A DNA stretch of 34,458 nucleotides from Gammaproteobacteria bacterium (GTDB lineage: Bacteria; Pseudomonadota; Gammaproteobacteria; Pseudomonadales; Azotimanducaceae). The position numbers and the translations under genes are program-made. Under the pieces are notes generated by a model. That model was not told the DNA's origin and did not search any database. It saw nothing but the letters and a program-made list of their open reading frames with translations. This document shows positions 25,539 through 33,515 of this stretch, piece by piece. The DNA lies in the NCBI GenBank assembly GCA_003248125.1, contig QJXZ01000316.1, positions 1-34,458 on the forward strand, given 5' to 3'. Each line of letters starts with the position of its first letter. Position 1 is the stretch's first letter.

Positions 25539-26189
25539 TCAAAGCACGCCTTTGGTCGACGGCGTGGATCCGGCTGCGCGCGAATCCGGCGTCAGCGCCA
25601 TGCGCAGCGCGCGCCCGAACGCCTTGAAGATGGTCTCCGCCTGATGGTGGGCGTTGTTGCCGCGCAGAGTGTCGATGTGCAGCGTCACCTGCGCATGATT
25701 GACGAAACCTTGGAAGAACTCGTGCACGAGATCGACGTCGAACTCGCCCACCCGCGCGCGGGCGAACTGAACGTGGAACTCGAGCCCCGGACGTCCGGAA
25801 AAGTCGACCACCACGCGCGATAGCGCCTCGTCGAGCGGTACGTAAGCGTGGCCGTAGCGCACGATGCCCCGCTTCTCGCCGATCGCCTTCGCGGCCGCTT
25901 GGCCGATGGTGATGCCAATGTCCTCGACCGTGTGATGCGCGTCGATCTCGAGATCGCCCGAGGCCTTGACGGTGAGGTCGATCAAGCCGTGACGCGCCAC
26001 CTGATCGAGCATGTGATCGAGAAACGGTATGCCTGTCGCAAGCGCGCTACGCCCGTCACCGTCGATGTCGAGCGCAACATCGATGCGGGTCTCGAGCGTG
26101 TCCCGTGAGACGCTCGCACTGCGCTTCGAGCGCGCTGTCGGGCGTGCCTTGACCGGGCGAGCCTTGGCCTTCGGCTTGCGCGCTGCCAT
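25539..26189 (-). CDS. hisB: Imidazoleglycerol-phosphate dehydratase HisB
   Basis: The monofunctional dehydratase of histidine synthesis. From ATG 26189 the protein has 216 residues: a Lys/Arg-rich extension (1-24) not found in most relatives, then the domain with metal-binding motifs HHTVED (85-90) and HHQAE (181-185), [16 protein letters not shown], and [18 protein letters not shown]. The basic N-terminal tail is unusual and could be trimmed if a later start is used, but no good ATG appears before the domain begins. A longer open frame upstream to 26465 overlaps the next gene and is rejected. Confidence 0.95.
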   Translation of the reverse strand: MAARKPKAKARPVKARPTARSKRSASVSRDTLETRIDVALDIDGDGRSALATGIPFLDHMLDQVARHGLIDLTVKASGDLEIDAHHTVEDIGITIGQAAAKAIGEKRGIVRYGHAYVPLDEALSRVVVDFSGRPGLEFHVQFARARVGEFDVDLVHEFFQGFVNHAQVTLHIDTLRGNNAHHQAETIFKAFGRALRMALTPDSRAAGSTPSTKGVL

Positions 26190-26230
26190 CGGTGGAATCC
26201 AAGCGAAAAGCGCGGGGAGTATAGCAGCCC

Positions 26231-26629
26231 TCAGAGTCGGTCTAAGAGGCTGCCCCACGGCAGGAATTTGTTGGTGCTGTTGGCCTTGATCCACGCCGTG
26301 AGCGACGGTGGATAGGTGCCGCGGCGGCGCAGCTCGGCGGCGAGCGCAATTACGGGCGAGCGATTCCCGGCTTCCCAGTTCGGCAGTTTCTGCTCCGCGA
26401 CCGTGAGCACCCGCACGAGCGCGACGAGGTCCGCGTCCGGCCGCTCGCGCACCAGTGCTTGCCACTCCGCGGCCTCGCGTCGCATGCAGGACGCGAACGC
26501 CGCCACTTCCTGGGGCGCCAACCCGAGCGCCTGCCGCTCGAGCGTATCGGCGGCCTCAATCAGCCGATCGAGCAGCGCCGAATCGAGCGGCGCACCATCC
26601 AAGTCCGGTTGCCAACTACCCACACTCAT
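26231..26629 (-). CDS. Conserved hypothetical protein next to hisB
   Basis: A 132-residue soluble protein, mostly helical, with no motif that I can name. The C-terminus [20 protein letters not shown] followed by [12 protein letters not shown] has a composition that suggests a conserved family tail, and genes of this type are found between hisB and asmA-like genes in some gammaproteobacteria. I chose ATG 26629; a TTG at 26662 is possible. It is transcribed in the direction of hisB, with a 41-base gap. Confidence 0.7.
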   Translation of the reverse strand: MSVGSWQPDLDGAPLDSALLDRLIEAADTLERQALGLAPQEVAAFASCMRREAAEWQALVRERPDADLVALVRVLTVAEQKLPNWEAGNRSPVIALAAELRRRGTYPPSLTAWIKANSTNKFLPWGSLLDRL

Positions 26630-26756
26630 CGTCAATTCGTGAATGTCACGTAATTCCAACACTCGGCAGTTAGCCTAGCGTTGCTTACAACCAAGGCACA
26701 ACGGTCACGGGGGTGACGTGCTGCAATACTCGACAGTCACGAGGGCCGCTTCAGTC

Positions 26757-26996
26757 ATGTCATCGGAGCGCATCTTCCAACGTCAGGACGGCTGGTACTT
26801 TCACGTTCGTGGTGATACCAGCATGGGTCCGTACATCAACTATCGCGAAGCGCGTGACGGCCTCGAACGGTACGTCGCATCCTGCACGCGCCAATCCGAA
26901 CTCTCGTTCTCGTGGCCACGATGGCTGCACGTGAAGAGCCTGTTTCGCAAGCTCGACGAGCCGCGACCCTCGGGCGCCCAGCCGCGCCGCGTATAG
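26757..26996 (+). CDS. Small DUF6316-like protein
   Basis: A 79-residue protein from ATG 26757 (a GTG at 26718 would add 13 residues). The core is RIFQRQDGWYFHVRGDTSMG then PYINYREARDGLERYV, a WYF-x-x-R-x-G-x-x-G-P-Y/F pattern that I associate with DUF6316, small proteins of pseudomonads with a GYF-like look. The C-terminus is Trp-, Pro- and Arg-rich. Function unknown. It stands alone between two divergent units, just before the asmA-like gene. Confidence 0.6.
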   Translation: MSSERIFQRQDGWYFHVRGDTSMGPYINYREARDGLERYVASCTRQSELSFSWPRWLHVKSLFRKLDEPRPSGAQPRRV

Positions 26997-27076
26997 CGAA
27001 TTCGTCCATCACGAACGGCTGAAAGCGCGCCGCCACGCGCACACCACGGCGGTCGTTGTCGCGCGACCATCCTTTA

Positions 27077-27106
27077 CCGTGCCTTGTCGGCACGGCACCG
27101 TATAAT
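27077..27106 (+). promoter_or_regulatory. Hairpin and -10 box before the asmA-like gene
   Basis: A perfect seven-base inverted repeat (CCGTGCC, 27077-27083; GGCACGG, 27089-27095) with a TTGTC loop ends five bases before a perfect TATAAT (27101-27106). The -10 box is only seven bases before the ATG at 27114, so a transcript from it would be leaderless or nearly so. No -35 box at the usual distance is seen; the palindrome occupies its place and could be an operator. Confidence 0.45.
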
Positions 27107-27113
27107 GCCGACG

Positions 27114-28910
27114 ATGCGCAAATTCCTCGTGGTCCTCGTCGTTCTCCTCGCAGCTGCCATCGGCGTTCTGTATTGGCTGCTGGCCGATCCCAATCGCTTC
27201 AAAGGCGAAATCTCCGAGTTGGTGCAGCGTGAAACAGGCTTGGTGCTAGAGCTGCGCGGTGATCTGGGCTGGCGATTGTGGCCTCCCGTGCGCCTCGTGG
27301 CTGCCGACATCGCAGCCGATTGGCAGGCACCCGGGGAGGCGCCGCTCGTCCACATCGATAATCTCGAACTCGACGCCGACCTGCTGCCGCTCATCACGGG
27401 TGAGCGACGTCTCAGCGTGAGCGGTGTGACGATAGAAGGCCTCAGAGCGAACCTGATCGAACGCGCCGGCAAAGCCAATTGGACGCCGCCCGGCGCGACA
27501 ACGCGTAAACCTCCGCCAGTGCCCGTCGGCGCAGCGCCCGAAGACGAATCGGCCGCCTGGGCAGTCGACGTCGTTACCCTGCGCGACTCGCGCATCGACT
27601 ACGACATCGACGGCGAGCTGACGCGTCTCGACATCGACGAGATCATTGTCGCCAACGTCGCACCCGGTGCCACCTCGCCAACCAAGGCGAACGTCACAAT
27701 CACCACCGGCGAACGGACGGTCGCTGTCGATGTCCGCGCGGATGCGACTGCGGCAAGCGATGCAGTTCGCATCGAGCACGGTGAACTCGAGGCTACTCTC
27801 ACGCCGCCAGCGATGCCGGTGACTGCGACATTCAGCGCCACCTACGATCTCACGCGCGAGCGCCTTGCGGTGGAATTCGATGCGGCCATCGATGAGTTCA
27901 CGATTCCGACCGAGGCCGAGCCGATAGCGCTAGGTGCCGGCGGCTTCGCCGCGGTTGCGTTCGCCGCACCGGCGATGACGAACGATTCGTCGCTCGACGA
28001 GCCCATCCTGCCGCTCGAAGCAATCCGCGCCGTCGATTGGGACGGTGTCGTGCGCATCGCTCGACTCGACTATGGCGGCACGATTTTCCCAAACGCGAAG
28101 ATCACTACGGCCAACAGCGGCGGGCGTATGAACGGCAAACTCGAACTGCCGCAGGTCTTCGGCGGCAGCGCCACGTCCGATTGGTCCATCGATGCCCGCC
28201 GCACACCGAAGTGGCACCTGGCGCCCAAACTCGAGCGTATCGACAGCAAGGCCCTGCTCGAGTTCTTGCAGGAGCGGCATGAGTGGGTGGCGCTGTTTCT
28301 AGGCAGCTCGGACCTGACCATGACCGGCAACACGGAGCGCGAACTGATCACGTCGATGAAGGGCAAAACCACTTTCGACGGCGGGCAAGGCAAGCTCGAC
28401 ATCAAAGGTATTCGTGACATCGCGCTCGCGATCGCGGCGCGCGTCGGTGGCACCGAGCGCATCGCCGCATGGCCCGAGGTGCTCGACTACAAACGCTTTA
28501 CCGGAAACTGGGACGTCGACGGAACCAGCCACCGCCTGAATGTGCTGCTCGACAATCTGGCAATCGACTTGGAGGGCACCCTCGATCCGATTACGGAAGC
28601 CCTCGACATGGCGGTCGGCGTGACAGTGCAAGACACTGCCGAGTACCGCAGCTTCGAGGTCGACCCATTGCTGATGGGTTTGTCGTTGCCGATTCGTTGT
28701 CAGGGCAGCGTCAGCGAGCCTCGCTGCAAAGCCGACGAAGAAGGCACGAAGAAGCTGGTGGCACAAGTGCTGTCCGGCAAGAACCCTGAACTCAAGGCCA
28801 AGGTCGACAAGGCAATCGACGAGAAGGTACCCGAGGAGTACCGCGACGCGGCACGGTCGTTGCTCGACATGCTCGGTAAAGGCAAGCAGCACCAACAGCA
28901 GGATCAGTGA
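27114..28910 (+). CDS. AsmA family protein
   Basis: A 598-residue envelope protein of the AsmA family, now understood as bridge-like lipid transporters between inner and outer membrane. One N-terminal membrane helix (about 4-22), then a long periplasmic part rich in beta strands: DPNRFKGEISELVQRETGLVL, LRGDLGWRLWPPVRL, and in the C-terminal domain FDGGQGKLDIKGIRDIALAIAARVGG, KRFTGNWDVDGTSHRLNVLLDN and FEVDPLLMGLSLPIRCQGSVSEPRC. Length equals E. coli AsmA. The ATG at 27114 was chosen, with one at 27105 as alternative. It is directly before mutY, as in Pseudomonas. Confidence 0.92.
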   Translation: MRKFLVVLVVLLAAAIGVLYWLLADPNRFKGEISELVQRETGLVLELRGDLGWRLWPPVRLVAADIAADWQAPGEAPLVHIDNLELDADLLPLITGERRLSVSGVTIEGLRANLIERAGKANWTPPGATTRKPPPVPVGAAPEDESAAWAVDVVTLRDSRIDYDIDGELTRLDIDEIIVANVAPGATSPTKANVTITTGERTVAVDVRADATAASDAVRIEHGELEATLTPPAMPVTATFSATYDLTRERLAVEFDAAIDEFTIPTEAEPIALGAGGFAAVAFAAPAMTNDSSLDEPILPLEAIRAVDWDGVVRIARLDYGGTIFPNAKITTANSGGRMNGKLELPQVFGGSATSDWSIDARRTPKWHLAPKLERIDSKALLEFLQERHEWVALFLGSSDLTMTGNTERELITSMKGKTTFDGGQGKLDIKGIRDIALAIAARVGGTERIAAWPEVLDYKRFTGNWDVDGTSHRLNVLLDNLAIDLEGTLDPITEALDMAVGVTVQDTAEYRSFEVDPLLMGLSLPIRCQGSVSEPRCKADEEGTKKLVAQVLSGKNPELKAKVDKAIDEKVPEEYRDAARSLLDMLGKGKQHQQQDQ

Positions 28911-28911
28911 G

Positions 28912-29955
28912 TTGAACAGCTTTGCGCGTCGCGTGCTCGATTGGTACGACGCGCATGGCCGCAAGAACTTGCCTTGGCACATTGACCGAACGCCGTATCG
29001 CGTGTGGATTTCCGAGGTAATGCTGCAGCAGACGCAGGTTGCGACCGTCATTCCCTACTTCGAGCGATTCACGGCGCGATTTCCCAACGCAGCGACACTA
29101 GCACAGGCGGAGATCGACGAAGTGTTGGCGCTGTGGACGGGACTTGGCTACTACGCGCGAGCACGCAATCTGCACGACGCCGCCAAGCGCATCGTCGAAT
29201 CTCACGGCAGTGAGCTACCCGCCGATCTCGCCGCCTTGATGGCATTGCCCGGCATCGGTCGCTCGACCGCGGGCGCGATTCTAGCCTCGGCCTTCGAAAT
29301 TCGTGCGCCGATTCTCGACGGCAACGTCAAGCGCCTGCTCGCGCGCTTTCACGCAGTCGCGGGATATCCCGGTTCGACCGCGACGGCCAAGCAGCTGTGG
29401 CAGCGGGCCGAATCGCACATGCCGGATGAACGCGTTCGTGACTACACGCAGGCCCTGATGGACCTCGGGGCGCTGGTGTGTACGCGCAGCAAGCCGAGCT
29501 GCACCGCCTGTCCGCTCGCGTCCGATTGCATCGCATATGCGCGCGACGCGGTCACCGAATTCCCACATCCACGACCGAAACGACACATGCCGGTGCGCCG
29601 GACGCGAATGTGGCTGCTGACCGATGAATTGGGGCGCTGCTTGCTCGAGCGTCGTCCGCTGAATGGGCTGTGGGGAGGGCTCTGGAACCCCATCGAACGA
29701 CAACTCGACGACGACGTGAACCAAGTGCTCGGTTCGCTCGGTCTACAGCGACGCAGCAATGTCGAGCCGATGACCGAGTTTCGTCACACGTTCACGCACT
29801 TCCATCTCGACGTGGAACCGGTACGTGTACACGTCTATGGCAGTGGTGCGCAGGTTGCCGATGGCGAACAGCGCCGCTGGTACGGCCCCGGCGCAAACGA
29901 ACCGATCGGCTTGTCTCGCGTTGCCGAGCGATTGCTGGCTATGATCTCGCCATGA
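28912..29955 (+). CDS. mutY: A/G-specific adenine glycosylase MutY
   Basis: MutY removes adenine mispaired with 8-oxoguanine. The 347-residue protein starts at TTG 28912, one base after the asmA-like stop, with AGGA (28900-28903) eight bases before it; homology to the family start ([15 protein letters not shown]) supports this. Catalytic E35 in [13 protein letters not shown], helix-hairpin-helix [13 protein letters not shown] with D136 in [10 protein letters not shown], and the iron-sulfur loop C190-x6-C197-x2-C200-x5-C206. The C-terminal third is the NUDIX-like domain that reads 8-oxoG, ending in [10 protein letters not shown]. Co-transcribed with yggX. Confidence 0.97.
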   Translation: MNSFARRVLDWYDAHGRKNLPWHIDRTPYRVWISEVMLQQTQVATVIPYFERFTARFPNAATLAQAEIDEVLALWTGLGYYARARNLHDAAKRIVESHGSELPADLAALMALPGIGRSTAGAILASAFEIRAPILDGNVKRLLARFHAVAGYPGSTATAKQLWQRAESHMPDERVRDYTQALMDLGALVCTRSKPSCTACPLASDCIAYARDAVTEFPHPRPKRHMPVRRTRMWLLTDELGRCLLERRPLNGLWGGLWNPIERQLDDDVNQVLGSLGLQRRSNVEPMTEFRHTFTHFHLDVEPVRVHVYGSGAQVADGEQRRWYGPGANEPIGLSRVAERLLAMISP

Positions 29956-30224
29956 CACGCATGGTGCATTGCCGAAAATACGGTGAAGAGTTGCCGGGTT
30001 TGGATCGTCCACCGATGCCTGGCAAACGCGGCCAGGACATCTACGACACGATTTCGAAGAAGGCGTGGGAAGCCTGGCAGGCGCACCAGACAACGCTGAT
30101 CAACGAAAAGCACCTGCGGCTGATCGATCCCGAAGCGCGTGCGTACCTGCTCGAGCAGATGGAGAAGTTCTTCGCCAACGAGGACGTCGAGCAGGCGGAG
30201 GGGTTCGTTCCGAAGGATCGATAG
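29952..30224 (+). CDS. yggX: Oxidative-damage/iron trafficking protein YggX
   Basis: A 90-residue YggX-family protein, which protects iron-sulfur clusters and contributes to iron trafficking. It overlaps the mutY stop by four bases (ATGA at 29952). Family features are MTRMVHC with the conserved Cys 7, [39 protein letters not shown] and EGFVPKD at the end. Its pairing with mutY, an iron-sulfur enzyme that acts on oxidised DNA, is conserved from E. coli to Pseudomonas. Confidence 0.96.
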   Translation: MTRMVHCRKYGEELPGLDRPPMPGKRGQDIYDTISKKAWEAWQAHQTTLINEKHLRLIDPEARAYLLEQMEKFFANEDVEQAEGFVPKDR

Positions 30225-30233
30225 CTGGATTTG

Positions 30234-30257
30234 ATTGCGAGCATGCTCGCTCCCACC
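30234..30257. repeat. REP-like palindrome after yggX
   Basis: GCGAGCATGCTCGCTCCCAC (from 30237) is a reverse-oriented REP: stem GCGAGC-AT-GCTCGC and CTCCCAC tail. It pairs with the oppositely oriented REP at 30284-30303 to form a doublet in the gap between two convergent genes. Confidence 0.7.
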
Positions 30258-30283
30258 ATGCCCTGCATCTAGTTTCCTCGGTC

Positions 30284-30303
30284 GGAGCGGCCTTGGCCGC
30301 GAT
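30284..30303. repeat. REP-like palindrome before the end of the DUF853 gene
   Basis: GGAGCGGCCTTGGCCGCGAT shares the GCGGCC-TT-GGCCGC stem of the copy at 25469-25490. With 30234-30257 it forms an inverted REP pair 26 bases apart. Confidence 0.7.
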
Positions 30304-30308
30304 GGCGT

Positions 30309-31784
30309 TCATTTGAGCAGCGAACCCAAGATTCCCCGTACGAACTTCCTGCCAAGCGAGCTCCCCACCGCACGCGCCGCGCTCTTCAACATCGCCTCGC
30401 CGATCCCCTGACGATTGCTGCGGCGAGCCGGCGCAGCCTCACGCGCTTCTTGCTTTGCACGAGCCTCGGCTTCGGCCGCTGCACGTTCGTCCATGGCGCG
30501 CTGCTCCGCGCGCTGCATCAGCTTCTCGTATGCCGACTCGCGATCGACAGTCTCATCGTATCGACCCGCCACAGGTGATCGCCCCATGATGTCCAACCGC
30601 TCAGCGCCATCGAGCGGGCCGATGCGTGATTCCGGCGGCCGAATCAGCGTGCGCGCAACCGGTGTCGGCGCACCCTTGGCGTCCAGCGTCGACACCAACG
30701 CTTCGCCCCTTTCCAGTTCCGTCAGCACCGTCTCCACGTCGAGATCGGGATTGGCGCGGAAGCTTTCGGCTACGGCCTTGATCACCTTGCGGTCTTTCGG
30801 CGTGAACGCTCGCAACGCGTGCTCGATCTTGAGGCCCAGCTGCCCCAACACGTCGTCCGGCAGATCGAGCGGGCTCTGCGTCACGAAATAGACGCCGACG
30901 CCCTTCGAGCGGATCAATCGCACCACCTGCTCGATCTTGTCGAGCAACGATTTCGGCGCGCCTTCGAAGAGCAAATGTGCCTCGTCGAAGAACAACACCA
31001 GCTTCGGCTTTGGTGCGTCCCCGACTTCCGGTAGGTCTTCGAACAGTTCGGAAAGTAGCCACAACAGGAACGCGGCATAGACGCGAGGCGCCTCACGCAG
31101 CAAACGCGTCGCATCGAGCAGACTGACCACCCCGAGCCCGGAAAAGTCGGTACGCATGAAGTCGCGCAGATCGAGCGCTGGCTCACCAAAGAATCGGTCG
31201 GCGCCCTGCTCTTCGAGCACCAGCAACGCACGCTGGATCGCGCCAATCGACGCACTGGAGATGTTGCCGTACTCGCCGCGCAAATCCTTCGCGTTGTCGT
31301 TCATCCACGTGAGCAGCGAACGGAGATCCTTGAGGTCCAACAGCAGCAGGCCTTGATCGTCGGCGATCTTGAAGGCAGCGAAGAGAATGCCCGATTGGGT
31401 ATCGTTGAGCTCGAGCAGGTTGGTCAAGATCAAGGGGCCAACTTCCGAGATGGTCGTGCGCACCGGATGGCCTTGCGCGCCGTAGATGTCCCAAAACATC
31501 GTCGGCAAGCCGCGTTGCGCGTAGTCGGGAATCGAAATCAGCGAGAGCCGCCGGTCGATCTCTTTGTGCGGTTTGCCGGCGGTTGCAATGCCCGACAGGT
31601 CGCCCTTCACGTCCACCGCGAACACGGGAACGCCAGCGCGAGCAAAGCCTTCTGCCAAGATCTGGAGCGTCACGGTCTTTCCCGTACCGGTGGCGCCCGC
31701 CACAAGCCCGTGCCGGTTGCTCATCGCAAGCGCTTGCGTGACGAGGGAACCTGCTGCCCCGCCGATCAGCACCGAATCGGTCAT
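30309..31784 (-). CDS. HerA-like ATPase, DUF853 family
   Basis: A 491-residue P-loop ATPase of the DUF853 (YjgR) group, related to the HerA/FtsK DNA translocases. Walker A GATGTGKT (30-37), PVFAVDVKGDLSGIA, MFWDIYGAQGHPVRTT, and Walker B KLVLFFDEAHLLF, followed by the arginine region IRSKGVGVYFVTQSPLDLPDDVLGQLG. The tail (about 400-491) is charged, with EQRAMDERAAAEAEARAKQE, then a basic stretch. The physiological role is unknown; DNA translocation is inferred from the family. Its start is 66 bases from the tRNA promoter on the other strand. It ends just beside the REP doublet. Confidence 0.92.
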   Translation of the reverse strand: MTDSVLIGGAAGSLVTQALAMSNRHGLVAGATGTGKTVTLQILAEGFARAGVPVFAVDVKGDLSGIATAGKPHKEIDRRLSLISIPDYAQRGLPTMFWDIYGAQGHPVRTTISEVGPLILTNLLELNDTQSGILFAAFKIADDQGLLLLDLKDLRSLLTWMNDNAKDLRGEYGNISSASIGAIQRALLVLEEQGADRFFGEPALDLRDFMRTDFSGLGVVSLLDATRLLREAPRVYAAFLLWLLSELFEDLPEVGDAPKPKLVLFFDEAHLLFEGAPKSLLDKIEQVVRLIRSKGVGVYFVTQSPLDLPDDVLGQLGLKIEHALRAFTPKDRKVIKAVAESFRANPDLDVETVLTELERGEALVSTLDAKGAPTPVARTLIRPPESRIGPLDGAERLDIMGRSPVAGRYDETVDRESAYEKLMQRAEQRAMDERAAAEAEARAKQEAREAAPARRSNRQGIGEAMLKSAARAVGSSLGRKFVRGILGSLLK

Positions 31785-31850
31785 GCCTCACCCCAGCTGG
31801 CGTTTTGGACGCATGATAGCGAGCGAAGTCGGTGGCCCCAAACCACTTCC

Positions 31851-31879
31851 TTGACCCCTTGGGGGGCAGCCGCTTTAAT
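31851..31879 (+). promoter_or_regulatory. Sigma-70 promoter of tRNA-Phe
   Basis: TTGACC (31851-31856), a 17-base spacer, and TTTAAT (31874-31879), followed by a GC-rich discriminator (ACCGCGC). This is the typical form of a stable-RNA promoter subject to stringent control. Transcription would start near 31886, about 54 bases before the tRNA. Confidence 0.85.
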
Positions 31880-31939
31880 ACCGCGCTCGCTGAAACGGTG
31901 CCGCCACAGATAGCGACGTGGCCGCGCCGAACCCTCCAA

Positions 31940-32015
<76 letters not shown>

Positions 32016-32024
32016 TCCATGTAA

Positions 32025-32294
32025 TCAACGACTTACGTCAGCTCGAAAACCAGCGGTTTTCCAATATTCGGGCGATCTTCCAATATATTCAGCGGACGCC
32101 TTTGCGGTCTGAAGCAAAGCCGCCTTGCGCGCGGCAGAATCACTTAGTGACGAAACGTAGGCCTCGATGTCATCACGGACGCCATTATCGTTGACGTCAG
32201 GACCGTCGATGTCGGTCGATCGATCTAACACGGGAATCTGCCCCGAACCTTCTAGACTCGATAGTGCTGTCGCGACGCTTACCATTGGGCTCAA
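32025..32294 (-). pseudogene. Truncated gene with a calcium-loop-like D-x-N-D-N-G motif
   Basis: About 89 residues in an open frame from a doubtful TTG at 32294. The segment PVLDRSTDIDGPDVNDNGVR then DDIEAYV has the D-x-N-D-N-G-x-x-D-D pattern of calcium-binding (thrombospondin-3-like) loops and of a family of secreted hypothetical proteins that I recall with longer sequences. No signal peptide or ribosome site is seen upstream, an in-frame TGA lies near 32330, and the frame ends nine bases from the tRNA-Phe 3' end. I read it as a gene fragment cut at both ends; it could still be a short functional protein. Confidence 0.5.
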
Positions 32295-32363
32295 AGGTAT
32301 GTAGGTCGACGGTTCACACGCGGCGTCCGGTCATCTTGACGCGCTGAAACATGCCACTCGCAA

Positions 32364-32392
32364 GCACTATCGGGTGAAACCCGAGAAAGTGC
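32364..32392. other. Stem-loop in the gap between the gene fragment and the first small membrane protein gene
   Basis: GCACT/AGTGC (32364-32368, 32388-32392) and CGGGT/ACCCG (32371-32375, 32379-32383) form an interrupted hairpin with a GAA loop. The stretch 32295-32459 has no convincing gene apart from this hairpin and the 16-base direct repeat at 32408. There is no U-run, so it is not an ordinary terminator. Confidence 0.45.
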
Positions 32393-32407
32393 GTCCGCTC
32401 CGCTGAA

Positions 32408-32423
32408 CCTCCGGTGTGGATTG
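32408..32423. repeat. 16-base direct repeat, copy A
   Basis: CCTCCGGTGTGGATTG, identical to 32997-33012. It lies 36 bases beyond the stop of the small membrane protein gene 32460-32954. Confidence 0.75.
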
Positions 32424-32459
32424 GGAAAGCGTAGAACGGGGCGCAGCATGAGGGAATGG

Positions 32460-32954
32460 TCAGGCGCCGTGCGGGACCGTTGGATCTCGAAGTTCAACTC
32501 CCGCGAGGACATTATCGATGTAGCGGACCATGTCAGGGTGTGCGATGGGTTTCAGCGCCTCGTAAAACAGGCTCCCCCAACTACCTCGTCCGTATGAGCC
32601 AGCAATCGAATGATCGAAACCATGGCGCTCGATTACCGAGAGTTCGTCCACTGCCGGAATGATCTGCGCCCGATATTCCCAGAACGCGTTCGAAAGCCAT
32701 AGCGCTCTCAGCGCTTCTTGGTGCGTGAGTCCAGCCCGTTCCAGGATGGCCACAACAAATGGATGCTCTCCGAGCTCGAATGCATCATCCATCTTGGCAC
32801 GAATTCCAGTCATGCCCGGTTCGCCGCTCCACTCAAACAACTGGCGAAGTGCCTCGCCACGCCCTTGCCTCAAGACGCGCCGGGTCTCCTGCCGCGCATG
32901 GCGAACCTGAACGGCCAGATAACCGAGCGTCACGAACACCGCAACCGCGCCCAT
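32460..32954 (-). CDS. Small membrane-anchored protein, paralogue 1 (N-terminus frameshifted)
   Basis: From ATG 32954 the protein has 164 residues: a membrane helix at once (MGAVAVFVTLGYLAVQVRHA), then a soluble helical part with RQLFEWSGEPGMTGIR, FVVAILERAGLTHQEALRALW, FWEYRAQIIPAVDELS and ALKPIAHPDMVRYIDNVL. The same plan is seen in the two following genes. Upstream, an ATG with a good GGAGGGG ribosome site encodes MNWEALG in another frame, and the frame of the gene encodes AIGET just before Met 1; together they make the expected family start, so one base appears to be lost in a GGGG run near 32970. Function unknown; the family is of short uncharacterised inner-membrane proteins. Confidence 0.65.
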   Translation of the reverse strand: MGAVAVFVTLGYLAVQVRHARQETRRVLRQGRGEALRQLFEWSGEPGMTGIRAKMDDAFELGEHPFVVAILERAGLTHQEALRALWLSNAFWEYRAQIIPAVDELSVIERHGFDHSIAGSYGRGSWGSLFYEALKPIAHPDMVRYIDNVLAGVELRDPTVPHGA

Positions 32955-32996
32955 AGTCTCTCCAATCGCCCCAGTGCTTCCCAGTTCATCGCATCC

Positions 32997-33012
32997 CCTC
33001 CGGTGTGGATTG
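32997..33012. repeat. 16-base direct repeat, copy B
   Basis: CCTCCGGTGTGGATTG. On the minus strand it reads CAATCCACACCGGAGG, whose end GGAGG is the ribosome site for paralogue 1. The identical copy A lies 589 bases away on the other side of the gene. Confidence 0.75.
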
Positions 33013-33032
33013 CTGGCGTCAACTCCATCACA

Positions 33033-33515
33033 TTACGCGGCACTTTCGGCCCTGCTTGACCATGCCTCGACGTATCGAACGAAAGCGTCCGGATACACCT
33101 TCACTCCAAATTCACGCCACCATGACATCTGAGTTTGGCTTGTCACCATAATCTGCATGTGCGCCTCGTCGCGCGTCGCATACTCGCCCGCCGCATGAAC
33201 TTCGCGCTGTACCCACTCAGAGTACGTTAGTGCCCAGCTGCCAGAACAGTGTGCGCCTAGGCGACCCTCTTCCTCTTCGGTCAGAGGCGCGCCGGACGCC
33301 ACTTTTAGCTGGATGGGCTCAATGTAGGGTGAATCGCGTACGCTAATGAACCAAGCGATGCGCTCTGATCTATTCGCCTGTACGGCGGCGAACTGTGCAA
33401 CTTTGCGCGACTCGCGTACCTGCACAGACAAATACACCAATGTGGCCAAGACGCCGATTGACCCTAGGAAGTCTCCAATATCTCCAAGAACCTGGACTAT
33501 CTCAGCGGCAGACAT
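33033..33515 (-). CDS. Small membrane-anchored protein, paralogue 2
   Basis: A 160-residue protein with the complete family plan: IVQVLGDIGDFLGSIGVLA then TLVYLSVQVRESRK (a membrane helix about 12-30 ending in a basic Q-x-R turn), followed by a helical soluble domain with FAAVQANRSERIAWF, SYIEPIQ-like DSPYIEPIQLKV, LTEEEEGRLGAHC, YSEWVQREV and WWREFGVKVYPDAFVRYVEAW. ATG 33515 has GGGAG at a good distance. The helix and the Q-V-R ending match the other two copies; the rest is divergent. Function unknown. Topology should place the soluble part in the cytoplasm if the basic side is inside, but this is inference. Confidence 0.75.
   Translation of the reverse strand: MSAAEIVQVLGDIGDFLGSIGVLATLVYLSVQVRESRKVAQFAAVQANRSERIAWFISVRDSPYIEPIQLKVASGAPLTEEEEGRLGAHCSGSWALTYSEWVQREVHAAGEYATRDEAHMQIMVTSQTQMSWWREFGVKVYPDAFVRYVEAWSSRAESAA

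Noticed and set aside
32291-32512. 73-codon minus-strand ORF in the island
   Set aside because: No ribosome site, covers the direct repeat and hairpin, and has the Arg/Pro-rich composition of chance frames.
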